A stretch of 64,000 nt of DNA from Rhizobiaceae bacterium MnEN-MB40S (GCA_024343425.1 BRLC01000006.1:1-64000); one strand, 5' to 3'. Numbered from the stretch's first letter, positions 17,583-25,308 are shown. Made by a program: numbers and translations. Notes: generated by a model from the letters alone, not told the origin.

Positions 17583-18182
17583 TTAGAAGATCTGTCGGAA
17601 GGCGGCCCGAAGCTGCATGCGATAGTGGATCGGCATTGAGCGTGAGGCCGTCCGGCGAACGATGCTGTCCGGGTTCCAGCGCTTACGATACCGGGCTTGT
17701 GGCTCGAAGGCCACCAGCAGTTTCATGTGGCCAGACTTCATGCGCTGATAGACGCCGGCGACGCTGTTGACCTTGCCGCTGAAGACGTTCGGTTTGGCGA
17801 GTTGGTTCTTCAGATAGTTGCGGCTGAGATTGCCGTATCGATTGCACCGGGCATTCACCGGCACGACGAGTGATTTGCCCTTCGGTGTCCGTATCCCACC
17901 CCTCGCCTGATAGATCAGATAACCTGCCTGCCTGTCCTTCACGAACACACGCGCCACCGGTCTCGACTTCAATGCCGGCCGAACAGCGATGGCATTCTGC
18001 GTGTACTTCACCGGCCTGTCGAACTTATGGTCGATCGATCGTTCCAGCGCCCGCTTGCAGTCGCCTGCCGTCTTCGTTGCCGTCGAGGCCTCGATGAAAG
18101 CCATCTGGCGTTGCAAAGCCTTCATCTGGTGGAGGGCAAGCGCTGCATTTGAGGAAATTGAAATAAACATCGAAACTGACAC
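17583..18182 (-). CDS. gpZ-like minor tail / morphogenesis protein
   Basis: A 199-aa basic protein. The segments RALERSIDHKFDRPVKYTQNAI, RVFVKDRQAGYLIYQARGG and MKLLVAFEPQARYRKRW resemble minor tail protein Z-type morphogenesis proteins (lambda gpZ, needed for correct tail-head joining), but it is placed before the terminase instead of in the tail block. The displaced position is unusual. It is the first virion-type gene of the late operon here. The identification is by general resemblance only. Confidence 0.55.
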   Translation of the reverse strand: MSVSMFISISSNAALALHQMKALQRQMAFIEASTATKTAGDCKRALERSIDHKFDRPVKYTQNAIAVRPALKSRPVARVFVKDRQAGYLIYQARGGIRTPKGKSLVVPVNARCNRYGNLSRNYLKNQLAKPNVFSGKVNSVAGVYQRMKSGHMKLLVAFEPQARYRKRWNPDSIVRRTASRSMPIHYRMQLRAAFRQIF

Positions 18183-18215
18183 TCACAAAGGTTGTCAGGC
18201 ATGAATGAATGCGTC

Positions 18216-19805
18216 TTAGCTGCTTCCCAACTTGCTGGTTCGTTCCCACCAAGGCAGGAGATCATCCAGCGCAAACGGAAACGGCTTTTGCGTTGATTGC
18301 CTACTACCTGAGGACTGATCTCGATAGATCGAACTAATTTCCCATCCGTCATACTTCTCCTGACGCGCTGCTTTTAGCGTATCTAAAAACTCGCTCTCGT
18401 TTGAGATACTGAGGATCTCTTCCAATGTCTGAATTGAACAGAAAACCACTTGCCGTCGATCTTCATCAACTATTGAGCCATCCTTATCGGCAAGTAAGTT
18501 TGCCTCCCGCAGAATATCTGCTTTGAGCTTGCGGCTTAAAGTGAGAAAGGAGTCCAGAGTGAGTACCATCGCTGAAGCTTCTGGATCGATAGATTCATCA
18601 ATAAACCCTTGGCGAATGTGAGAGAAAAACCGCCAAAGTTGTAAAACAGCATTTGCGATTTGTAGATATTGCTGCTTCTCCGTTTCGAACGGATCTTCCG
18701 CAAATTGGGCGAGATAATTGAGTTTCGTGGCTTTACACTCAATTACCAATGCAAGTCGATTGCCATCGCGAACGAGAATGTCCGGTGTGTCTGCCGAATA
18801 CCCTTTCTTCAATTCATAACGATAAGCACGTCTCGCTTCAAAGCGTTCCATTTGCGCACTAATAAGACGTCGGGAATACTCTTCAAATCGATCATTGGCC
18901 TCATTAAGAAGACCTTGTCCGCCAGGGATGAGATCGTAATAGAGACCCGATGTTACGCGCATTGCGATCATCTCTGGTATGGGTGCAATAAACTCATAAG
19001 GCCTTTCATCAAGACTTAACAACGGCCTACGACGTAATACACTAGGCAGATATGCTGTCGGAATTGGTCGCCCGTGTTTCTTGTTGACTCTTTCAACAAG
19101 TGCCGCTGTCTCTGACCGTGCTTCATCCAATTTGCAAACAAGAAGTGGCAACGCACGATCTAGAAGGTCGGTGGTCAGACCAATTGCTGAAATACCATTC
19201 GACAAATTTGTGAACGGCGTTCTAAGTGAATGAGCATAGTAAACAAATCCCACAAAGTTTAGTTCAGCGATTGGAAGTCCATGGGTTCGCTGAAAATACT
19301 CCCCACATTCTCCCTGAGAGTAGATAAAAGCGGTTCTGTAGAATTGAGGTAGGTTGAAATAGCCTCGCTGCCAATGGAATTGACGCTGTGCGATGCGATG
19401 CATTTCATTTAGAACATCGAATTCATTTTCAGACAGATATAGCGCACTTTCCACATCTTCCAGTTTTCGCAAGCGGTTAATGAGTTCGACGACGGTTCTA
19501 AAACGTGAGCAATCGAGTTCACCGCGCGTGTTTGTTTGCATCTCAGCGTCGGGCAAAAATAGCAATTGTATTATAAGTGTTTCGAGCTCCCATTGGTGCA
19601 TTCTGTAATGCGACAATGCTGATTGATCTCTGGCAGGAACGGGAACGGGGAGTAAAGTCTCCATCACCTCAATTCGCCCCATTCGCAGCATATCAACCGC
19701 CCAAATCAACTGCAGAAACGATCGGATGTCTGCTCTGAGAAGAAGCTTTCGAAGCTGGTTCAGATGGTATTTTACCTTCGCCGGACTGCCTTTTATTTTT
19801 GTCAT
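18216..19805 (-). CDS. Orphan PD-(D/E)XK nuclease, candidate defence gene
   Basis: A 529-aa protein with no family I can name. Residues 342-358 form a clear PD-(D/E)XK nuclease core: PD at 341-342, then a strand LALVIECKAT with Glu356 and Lys358; Glu309 in FEEYSRR could complete motif I. The N-terminal 300 residues are helical, with no methylase, helicase or ATPase motif, so this is not a standard restriction subunit. The gene is visibly more AT-rich than the flanking phage genes and lies between the antiterminator and the late genes. It is in the late orientation but could be separately expressed. Candidate roles are defence of the lysogen against other phages (superinfection exclusion), or a DNA-processing role. 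Confidence 0.8.
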   Translation of the reverse strand: MTKIKGSPAKVKYHLNQLRKLLLRADIRSFLQLIWAVDMLRMGRIEVMETLLPVPVPARDQSALSHYRMHQWELETLIIQLLFLPDAEMQTNTRGELDCSRFRTVVELINRLRKLEDVESALYLSENEFDVLNEMHRIAQRQFHWQRGYFNLPQFYRTAFIYSQGECGEYFQRTHGLPIAELNFVGFVYYAHSLRTPFTNLSNGISAIGLTTDLLDRALPLLVCKLDEARSETAALVERVNKKHGRPIPTAYLPSVLRRRPLLSLDERPYEFIAPIPEMIAMRVTSGLYYDLIPGGQGLLNEANDRFEEYSRRLISAQMERFEARRAYRYELKKGYSADTPDILVRDGNRLALVIECKATKLNYLAQFAEDPFETEKQQYLQIANAVLQLWRFFSHIRQGFIDESIDPEASAMVLTLDSFLTLSRKLKADILREANLLADKDGSIVDEDRRQVVFCSIQTLEEILSISNESEFLDTLKAARQEKYDGWEISSIYRDQSSGSRQSTQKPFPFALDDLLPWWERTSKLGSS

Positions 19806-20022
19806 TTCAGGATCCGTATCCGTTCGATTCTATCGACCCGAGACAATCAACTTTAGACACAAACCGAGAAAGAGAATGGGCGCTGAAAAAGAAAACAAGC
19901 CGCTCCATTCAGGGCCTGTGTCGCGCTCGGCGTGGAGGCTTTCGCCTCACTCGTGAGTGATCCGACGTCACTCCCCTCATACGCTGCGACAAGAGATTCA
20001 CAGGTCATCCTGACAAGAGTCG
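19806..20022 (-). other. Leader between antiterminator and nuclease genes, hairpins
   Basis: 217 bp without a credible gene. On the minus strand it would give an RNA with a GAGGC-GAAA-GCCTC hairpin (19935-19948) and an adjacent dyad with arms TCACTC and GAGTGA (19947-19960, spacer GT). These lie just downstream of the NusG-like gene and ahead of the late operon. They are a reasonable place for a promoter or an antiterminator recruitment site, but I see no clear promoter or terminator sequence. Confidence 0.4.
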
Positions 20023-20670
20023 CTATTCGATCTTCCGGAGTTTGTCCAGAGGGATATTCAGCACCGCATTTCCACCAAAGAGTGTGGCGACGCACTTGGC
20101 CGAGTTGCCTCCGTTGAACTCTTTCACGATGGCTTTCGTGAAGGCGAAAGCGCCCTCGATTATCTCTACCGACACACCTTCGCGGATGATGCGCTGACGA
20201 TACCGCTTCGCCGAATCCTCAAAGACATTGCGATCCAACATCCTATTGAGTTTTCTGATATTTTTGTCGAACACAGGAACCGGACCCGCCTCGTTTCCGA
20301 GGATGGAAAAGACATGCTTGAAGCTCAGCAGACCGGCAAAGGCAGCGTTGCCCGGCACAACATTCACCAGCACATATCCATCGAAAATTGGCACCCGACG
20401 ACGCACTGGTTTGCGCTTGCGTCTGAGCTGAATCCAAGTCCAGCGAAGAGGTACCCAGGCGCAAATATTTTCCTCCTGAAGAGCCCGTTCGATGTTCCTT
20501 TCGCTGCGTTTGAGAACCGAAAGCACATACCAGGCCGAATCGCCAGGTACTGATTCGCTTGCGGCGGACAACAACACCTGCCGCCGCTGCCGTGCAGCGA
20601 CCAGCCTTTCAATTTGGGAATGCGCAGAAACAGGGTCATGAAAGTTCAGATCATTCAGCCGCGCATTCAT
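20023..20670 (-). CDS. NusG/RfaH-like transcription antitermination protein
   Basis: A 215-aa protein with a specialised NusG architecture. Residues about 46-130 form the NGN domain (DSAWYVLSVLKRSERNIERALQEE, RRVPIFDGYVLVNV, FKHVFSILG), which binds the RNA polymerase clamp. Residues about 165-215 form a KOW domain (GVSVEIIEGAFAFTKAIVKEF, then GGNAVLNIPLDKLRKIE). It is the last gene of the early operon, overlapping the replication gene by 20 bp, and immediately precedes the late region. That is the place where lambda encodes the late antiterminator Q. It may therefore switch on late transcription by antitermination, but the target site is unknown. Confidence 0.85.
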   Translation of the reverse strand: MNARLNDLNFHDPVSAHSQIERLVAARQRRQVLLSAASESVPGDSAWYVLSVLKRSERNIERALQEENICAWVPLRWTWIQLRRKRKPVRRRVPIFDGYVLVNVVPGNAAFAGLLSFKHVFSILGNEAGPVPVFDKNIRKLNRMLDRNVFEDSAKRYRQRIIREGVSVEIIEGAFAFTKAIVKEFNGGNSAKCVATLFGGNAVLNIPLDKLRKIE

Positions 20671-21880
20671 GCGTCCGCTCCTCGTTCTCGATCAATCCTG
20701 CCGCTCGCAACGCAGTCTCGAAGGCATCCAGAGCCTCTTTCGGATTCTCTCCGTCCGGCATCCAGACGAACTGAGGCAGAGAGCCTTCGAACCAAGGCCA
20801 ACCTCGCCTTTCGTGTTCGTTGCGCCACGCTGCCATCAGCAGCGAGTCCGATTGCACCTGCCGGAATTCCTCGACGACGTTTTCAAAAGCCTTTGGAACG
20901 GCGTCTCCGCGGCCGATCTGGGCATCGGCATGCATGCGCTTGACTGAGGGCCAGCCATGCTGGGCGAGGAAATGCCGCTTCCACTTCTCGCCATCAGGTC
21001 CTCCGCCCTCGATCTTCAGTCGGATGAAATCCGGAGGCTTTGGCAGCTTTTGCGTTGGCGGATGCAGCAACCACGAAAAACGCCTGGCGCCCCAGAGCTT
21101 GCCATAGGCGCTTGCCCCGATATGCGTACGCTCTTGTGGCGGAGGCTTTGCCGGCAGCCCCTCCCAGAACCGTTTTCTCAGATAGGTCGAGAACGCCGGT
21201 AAATAGCTTCGTCCTCCGGATCTCCAGACAGCGAGTTGTTCCGTCATCCGGTCGATAGCCTGATCCTGCTGTTCGCCTGTCAGCAGAAACCACTCCCGTT
21301 CCGCTGCGGATGCAGAGCCGCTTTTCTCCGGATAGGCTTCGAGACCCTTTCGGAAGAGACGACGCGATTGATCACGGCTTCGCTTCGATTTTCCCTCTTC
21401 CTCATCCTCGCGCGCGCCCTCTCTCTCAGATGGAGGGTTAGTGGGAGGGTTCCTTGGAGGGTTAGTGTGATCCTCGATCACAACCTTATGTGACGGAGGA
21501 TCACAACCTTCCTGACTCTCGATCACAACCTTTTCCGAAAGAGGTTGTGATCCTGCGTCACTACCTTCTGGCTCGATGACGGTTGAGAGAAGGTCGCGTT
21601 CCGGCCATCTGGCGACATATTCGTTGCGCCGCCATTTCTGGCCACGGAAACCAAACTGGCGCACCTCGATCCACCCGGCGTTCCTCGCTTTGGAAATGTG
21701 CCGATTGACAGTTTCTCGGCTGTAACCGGTTTCGTTTGCCAGCGTCTGCTCACTTGGGTAGCAGCCTTCGCCATGCTCGTTCATATGAAACGAGATCGCG
21801 TGGAGCACATGGCGGGTTGTCGGCGGCAGTCCGGACTGCGTGATGGCCTGTCGCCAACTCCAGCAACGGGATTCAGGCAT
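20651..21880 (-). CDS. HTH replication-initiator-like protein
   Basis: A 409-aa protein with an N-terminal winged helix (CYPSEQTLANETGYSRETVNRHISKARNAGWIEV), a low-complexity middle (VVIE repeats, NPP repeats, then an acidic/basic run) and a C-terminal helical half. This layout is that of phage replication initiators (lambda O-like, DnaD-like adaptors), which bind the origin with the N-terminus and the helicase loader with the C-terminus. Short repeats inside the gene support an origin there. The start ATG at 21880 has GGGAGG upstream and overlaps the preceding gene by 8 bp. Confidence 0.75.
   Translation of the reverse strand: MPESRCWSWRQAITQSGLPPTTRHVLHAISFHMNEHGEGCYPSEQTLANETGYSRETVNRHISKARNAGWIEVRQFGFRGQKWRRNEYVARWPERDLLSTVIEPEGSDAGSQPLSEKVVIESQEGCDPPSHKVVIEDHTNPPRNPPTNPPSEREGAREDEEEGKSKRSRDQSRRLFRKGLEAYPEKSGSASAAEREWFLLTGEQQDQAIDRMTEQLAVWRSGGRSYLPAFSTYLRKRFWEGLPAKPPPQERTHIGASAYGKLWGARRFSWLLHPPTQKLPKPPDFIRLKIEGGGPDGEKWKRHFLAQHGWPSVKRMHADAQIGRGDAVPKAFENVVEEFRQVQSDSLLMAAWRNEHERRGWPWFEGSLPQFVWMPDGENPKEALDAFETALRAAGLIENEERTHECAAE
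21431..21552. repeat. Iteron-like repeats inside the replication gene, putative origin
   Basis: Three direct copies of GATCACAACCTT (21476-21487, 21499-21510, 21521-21532; spacing 23 and 22 bp) and one inverted 11-base copy (21542-21552) follow three copies of GGAGGGTT spaced by 12 bp (21432, 21444, 21456). They encode low-complexity protein segments, so a coding cause is also possible. Repeats spaced by about two helical turns inside an initiator gene are what a lambda-type origin looks like. Confidence 0.6.
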
Positions 21881-22559
21881 GGTGACCAACCTCCCCACCC
21901 CAGACGTCCGCCATGGCCTCGGCGATGCCCGTAAAAAACCGTGACCGCTCCTTCGCCCTGTTTGGTCCTGGTGATGCCCGGTGGACTTTCGACCAGGCTT
22001 TGTGTTCATCGGTGCCCTTGAGAGGCGGCGTCAGACGTTTCGTCGGCTTCAGAGGAGCCAGGTTCTTCAAATACAAACCTGTCGCCTTGAACACCGGTTC
22101 ACCAAACCACCAAAGTTGTACAATCTGTGTCGGCGGCTGGTAGTTGCGGATCAACGCCTTTGCGTATTTGTGCATGATCGGATTTTCGATCGCGATCCTA
22201 TCGATCGGCGCATTCCAGAAATCTGAAAACAGGCTAGCGCCCTGCTCCGGTTCTTCCCACATTTCGGCCAGAGTGCGCCCGGCCGGTGGCTTCTTCAGCC
22301 ACCGCACACCGGAATTGCAGAGCCGCGTGCAGGGCGGATGCGCCACCATGAGCAGATCCCACCCGTCTTTCAGCAGCTCGCGCGCATCCCCAATGATATG
22401 CCGGTTGCTGCCGTCGTCGGAGTGTTGAAGGTCGCACGACCAGGCGTCATGGCCTCTCCGAAGAAAAGCGTTGCGCACCGTTCCGGAAAATTCGCAGGCA
22501 ACCAGAACCCGCAGCGGATTCCGCCGCGGTCTCGTAAATTCTGTATTTTGAATATTCAT
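21873..22559 (-). CDS. Phage cytosine-C5 DNA methyltransferase-like protein
   Basis: A 228-aa protein with the N-terminal motif I segment VLVACEFSGTVRNAFLRRGHDAWSCDLQ (AdoMet binding) and the catalytic-type AHPPCTRLC, with Cys77 as nucleophile. The C-terminal target-recognition part of full DNA cytosine methylases is missing, as in many short phage members. It may modify phage DNA against host restriction. It lies between the ParB-MT-A70 gene and the replication gene, overlapping the latter by 8 bp. The ATG at 22559 has a poor ribosome site. Confidence 0.8.
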   Translation of the reverse strand: MNIQNTEFTRPRRNPLRVLVACEFSGTVRNAFLRRGHDAWSCDLQHSDDGSNRHIIGDARELLKDGWDLLMVAHPPCTRLCNSGVRWLKKPPAGRTLAEMWEEPEQGASLFSDFWNAPIDRIAIENPIMHKYAKALIRNYQPPTQIVQLWWFGEPVFKATGLYLKNLAPLKPTKRLTPPLKGTDEHKAWSKVHRASPGPNRAKERSRFFTGIAEAMADVWGGEVGHHA

Positions 22560-22678
22560 TTGTTTTCAATTAGTTTGAGTTGAAAGCAAACGCAGTACAT
22601 TCGGCCAAGAGTATGTTTGGTCGATCGGCTTTTCATATTGAACGGAGATGCAAAAATCGCAGGCGACAGAGGGTCCGA

Positions 22679-23962
22679 TTACGAGGTATCGATCTCCACT
22701 TCGTTACCCCACGCATCCCATCCCTCGCGCGGCTTTCCGCGGCGGTTGAGTTCGATCCTCGGCGTGTTTGGCCACTGTTCGTCGATCCAGTTCAGGACTG
22801 TGTCCGGTTTGGCCGAGTGCCGTGGTGATTTAGCGGTGAAGCAGCTCGCCAGTTGATCGCCCAGCGCAGGCGCCACAGGGTTGCCTCGCGTGGCGATCAG
22901 CAGGACCTCGTGCTTGCCGCGGTTCCAATAGCCGGTAATGATCCTGCCCTTGTCCCAGGCGAAGTGACTGACATAGCGGCTGCGTCGCTTGTCCAGCGTC
23001 AGGAAACCCGTCGCGCCGTCCCTATCGATTGAGGCGAACCCCCATGCGTCCAGACAGCAGATCGCCTCGATGAGCATCGGCACGGTCGCCCAGAGAAACA
23101 GGATGCAGTCATCCGCAGCCAGTGCGCCGATATCGCGCGCCATCAGCGTCTGCAGATCAGATGTCGGATAGTGATTGTCGGCGGCGCGATCCATGCCGCT
23201 TTCCTGATCATACGGTTCGAAACGCCATTCCGGATCTGCATAGATGATGCCGTATTTCTTCTCCGGCAACGCAGCCTGCCCGTTCGCCAAATCGGCTTCA
23301 CGCGCTGTTCTGCGATCTTTCTTTGCCTGCTGGTCGGCAACCCGCCACTTCTTCGCCGCGGACTTGATGGCGCGAGGGTCGGCGAGCGCCACGATCTCGC
23401 GCTGCTCGTCGATTGGCAGCGCGGCCAGTTGCGCGGCGAGGCTTACCGTCACTATGCGCTGGTTGACGGCCGCCTGCAGTTCCTCCGCGCCGTCGCGAAG
23501 CACCTTTTTGGCGGTTTTTATCGACCGCTCGGAAACGTCCATCATCTGGGCAGCTTCCGGTGCATCGTGCAAATTTGCACGATGCTGTTTCGACCGATCT
23601 CCGCCATGGGGCATATTCACCAGTTTCGCCGCCACCATGGCTCGTTGGCTTTGGCTCAGGTGCCGGCGATGCAAATTCTTCGACAAAACCCATTTGAGCG
23701 GGTCGTCGCCATCCTCCGGTTTCGAACCAAACCATCGAAAGCCTTCATTGAGAACCGATTTCGAAGAATACGCTCCCGTTTCGGTGTTCATCTGGCCGCT
23801 GGCCACCATGGCCCGGTAGCGGTTCCGCCCGTCGAGGATCTGACCCTCGTGGATAACAATCAATTCGCGCAAGCCGTTCTCGCCAACATCAGCCACGAGA
23901 TCGTCAAAAGCATTTCCCTCGATCAACGGGAACAAATTGGCGATCGGGTGAAACGGGATCAT
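22679..23962 (-). CDS. ParB-like domain fused to MT-A70 adenine methyltransferase
   Basis: A 427-aa two-domain protein. Residues 1 to about 100 are a ParB/sulfiredoxin-like domain (ELIVIHEGQILDGRNRYRAMVASG, then VLSKNLHRRHLSQSQRAMVAAKL). A helical linker follows. From about 235 an MT-A70-type N6-adenine methyltransferase begins, with DPEW (243-246) in place of the usual DPPW, followed by YPTSDLQTLM and the C-terminal SPRHSAKPD segment. It probably methylates adenine in phage or host DNA. The start overlaps the GapR stop by 4 bp, so it is translationally coupled. Confidence 0.88.
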   Translation of the reverse strand: MIPFHPIANLFPLIEGNAFDDLVADVGENGLRELIVIHEGQILDGRNRYRAMVASGQMNTETGAYSSKSVLNEGFRWFGSKPEDGDDPLKWVLSKNLHRRHLSQSQRAMVAAKLVNMPHGGDRSKQHRANLHDAPEAAQMMDVSERSIKTAKKVLRDGAEELQAAVNQRIVTVSLAAQLAALPIDEQREIVALADPRAIKSAAKKWRVADQQAKKDRRTAREADLANGQAALPEKKYGIIYADPEWRFEPYDQESGMDRAADNHYPTSDLQTLMARDIGALAADDCILFLWATVPMLIEAICCLDAWGFASIDRDGATGFLTLDKRRSRYVSHFAWDKGRIITGYWNRGKHEVLLIATRGNPVAPALGDQLASCFTAKSPRHSAKPDTVLNWIDEQWPNTPRIELNRRGKPREGWDAWGNEVEIDTS

Positions 23963-24300
23963 GGCTGATCTTTACCCTCGTTCCGGTGCTCGTCCGCCCA
24001 GCTGAACAGATCGAACCGCACCGCATTTGAAACCCGACGGAGAGCCGCGAGACTTTCCGCCATCGCGTTCGCCTTGTCGTCCTTCCGAAGCTTGGCGATC
24101 GACTTCATCGCCTTGATCTCAACCGGCGAGAACATCGCCTCGCGGGCTTCGTCAGCCAGTTCCTTGATGTCGTTGCGAACGGCGTCCTGATCGCGCATCA
24201 GGTTCTCGAAACGCTCGACGAAATCGCGCACCACCTTGTGGCGGTTGAGGTCAAAGATCTCGGAAAGGTCCGGCCGCCTTTCGTTGGGGATATCGGCCAT
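23959..24300 (-). CDS. GapR-like DUF2312 nucleoid-associated protein
   Basis: A 113-aa protein resembling the alphaproteobacterial GapR (DUF2312/UPF0335) family, which binds overtwisted, AT-rich DNA and helps replication. The helical core (VVRDFVERFENLMRDQDAVRNDIKELADEAREAM, then VEIKAMKSIAKLRKDD) fits that family. It carries an N-terminal extension and a longer C-terminal helix than the host protein. The start at 24300 is supported by GGGGGTG upstream. Its end overlaps the ParB-methyltransferase start. Confidence 0.72.
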   Translation of the reverse strand: MADIPNERRPDLSEIFDLNRHKVVRDFVERFENLMRDQDAVRNDIKELADEAREAMFSPVEIKAMKSIAKLRKDDKANAMAESLAALRRVSNAVRFDLFSWADEHRNEGKDQP

Positions 24301-24302
24301 CT

Positions 24303-24428
24303 TCACCCCCACACCAGCCACGCAACAAGTGCGAAAGCACCGATGATCAGCACCATAGACGCGACGCTTGCGGCAAAGAGCCAGAGCAATGTGCGATGCC
24401 ACCATTCATCCGGGAGCATGCCCATCAT
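24303..24428 (-). CDS. 41-aa single-helix membrane protein
   Basis: A very short gene: MMGMLPDEWWHRT, then a hydrophobic helix (LLWLFAASVASMVLIIGAFALVAW) to the C-terminus. GGGAGG lies 7 bases before its ATG, and its start overlaps the stop of the 46-aa gene upstream (ATGA). The same operon structure on both sides supports reality. Function unknown; possible superinfection or early membrane factor. Confidence 0.65.
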   Translation of the reverse strand: MMGMLPDEWWHRTLLWLFAASVASMVLIIGAFALVAWLVWG

Positions 24429-24565
24429 GGCCGAGCCTCCCGCTTCGCTTCACAATCGCGCCTATAGTTTTTGTCGGCCTCCACCGCCTGCTGTGCCGTG
24501 CGGCCAGTTCCGGCGGTTGTAACCGACTGCTCGCGGTAAAGGCGATCGATAGTTTGCTCGTCCAT
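24425..24565 (-). CDS. 46-aa small basic protein
   Basis: MDEQTIDRLYREQS with a basic C-terminus (YRRDCEAKREARP). It begins on the base after the CII-like stop (TGAATG), with GGAGGG a few bases before, and its own stop overlaps the following ATG. Soluble, helical, no known family. The tight coupling is the main evidence. Confidence 0.55.
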   Translation of the reverse strand: MDEQTIDRLYREQSVTTAGTGRTAQQAVEADKNYRRDCEAKREARP

Positions 24566-25030
24566 TCACGCGCCCTCCCCGTTGACCTTGGACTGAACGT
24601 TCCGCAGTTCGCGGATCAGGTCCTCAATCCGGGAGTTGGTTTCCCGGCGCTCGTGCGCGTCGAAAATCCGGTCTTCGAGCGCCGTCGCGAAACAGGTTGA
24701 GAAATGACCGACCTGGCTCAGGATCCGCGCAAGGTCGGCGAGCGTCGCGTTACCAGCGGCGAGCTCGTCGCCACGCACAAGTCGGAAATTCTGCAGCTTC
24801 GCGAGCGTCTCGGTGATAACCGGAGAGCCAGCCATCTCCTCCAGCTGCGGCACGAGATCCATCCGCAGATGATGGTCCGCATAGACTGGCGAATGGCATT
24901 TTGAGAGATAGCCGGCGCTTATTCCGAGATCCTGCGAGACGAAACTCACCCCGCCTGCGAGTGTCACTGCGTGCCGCACCGCAGCCTTCAACATGTAGCC
25001 GGCCTTACCCGGCCCTGGCAGGTCGCCCAT
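24566..25030 (-). CDS. Phage regulatory protein, CII (CP76)-like
   Basis: A 154-aa DNA-binding regulator. Residues about 15-75 (AVRHAVTLAGGVSFVSQDLGISAGYLSKCHS, then DLVPQLEEMAGSPVITETLA) match the phage CP76/CII regulatory family found right after repressors in many prophages. A helical C-terminal part (RIEDLIRELRNVQSK) may oligomerise. It is the first gene of the leftward early operon and starts at ATG 25030 with GGAGGGG upstream. By analogy with lambda CII it may influence the lysis-lysogeny choice, but this is inference. Confidence 0.72.
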   Translation of the reverse strand: MGDLPGPGKAGYMLKAAVRHAVTLAGGVSFVSQDLGISAGYLSKCHSPVYADHHLRMDLVPQLEEMAGSPVITETLAKLQNFRLVRGDELAAGNATLADLARILSQVGHFSTCFATALEDRIFDAHERRETNSRIEDLIRELRNVQSKVNGEGA

Positions 25031-25203
25031 TCTGCCCCTCCTGAATCTGGGAAATTGCTAGGTCTCGATTTTCGGAGACGCCGTACTCAAATCGTGCAGA
25101 CTGATGCGCATTCCCAAGACAGGATGTGCTGATTTGAAAACAGGCTGTACTTGATTTGAACCGTCGCAACACGAATATCCGCAGAGAATCAATATCTAAT
25201 TTG

Positions 25204-25218
25204 TGTCGCTAATCGATA
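25204..25218. promoter_or_regulatory. Repressor operator OA
   Basis: TGTCG CTAAT CGATA, an imperfect dyad 5 bp downstream of TTGACA in the leftward direction. It matches the pattern of the other four sites. Confidence 0.6.
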
Positions 25219-25257
25219 TTTTTTGTCAATCAAAGAATTCCTGGAAAATTCCATAAC

Positions 25258-25274
25258 TTGCCGTATATCGGCAA
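25258..25274. promoter_or_regulatory. Repressor operator OB, perfect 6+6 dyad
   Basis: TTGCCG TATAT CGGCAA is a perfect inverted repeat 35 bp ahead of the repressor start. It has the same 5-bp AT-rich spacer as the other sites and fits autoregulation. Confidence 0.65.
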
Positions 25275-25283
25275 TTCTATTTT

Positions 25284-25298
25284 TGACGAAAATCGCTA
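25284..25298. promoter_or_regulatory. Repressor operator OC, degenerate
   Basis: TGACG AAAAT CGCTA lies 10 bp before the repressor ATG. It conserves the two CG pairs at the right spacing but only part of the outer bases. Confidence 0.4.
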
Positions 25299-25308
25299 TA
25301 TTTGCGGC

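Larger units (their letters stand above)
25031..25308. promoter_or_regulatory. Divergent control region between CII-like gene and repressor
   Basis: 278 bp of AT-rich DNA. On the minus strand TTGACA (25229-25224) stands 5 bp from dyad OA. Other parts: GTCTC-N8-GAGAC (25062-25079) close to the CII-like gene; direct copies of GATTTGAA (25130 and 25153); and three 15-bp dyads described separately. No -10 box matches well. I take it as the control region of the leftward early promoter and of the repressor's own promoter. Confidence 0.7.

Noticed and set aside
22679..23962. Plasmid partition parB
   Set aside because: There is no parA neighbour and the C-terminal half is an MT-A70 methyltransferase.
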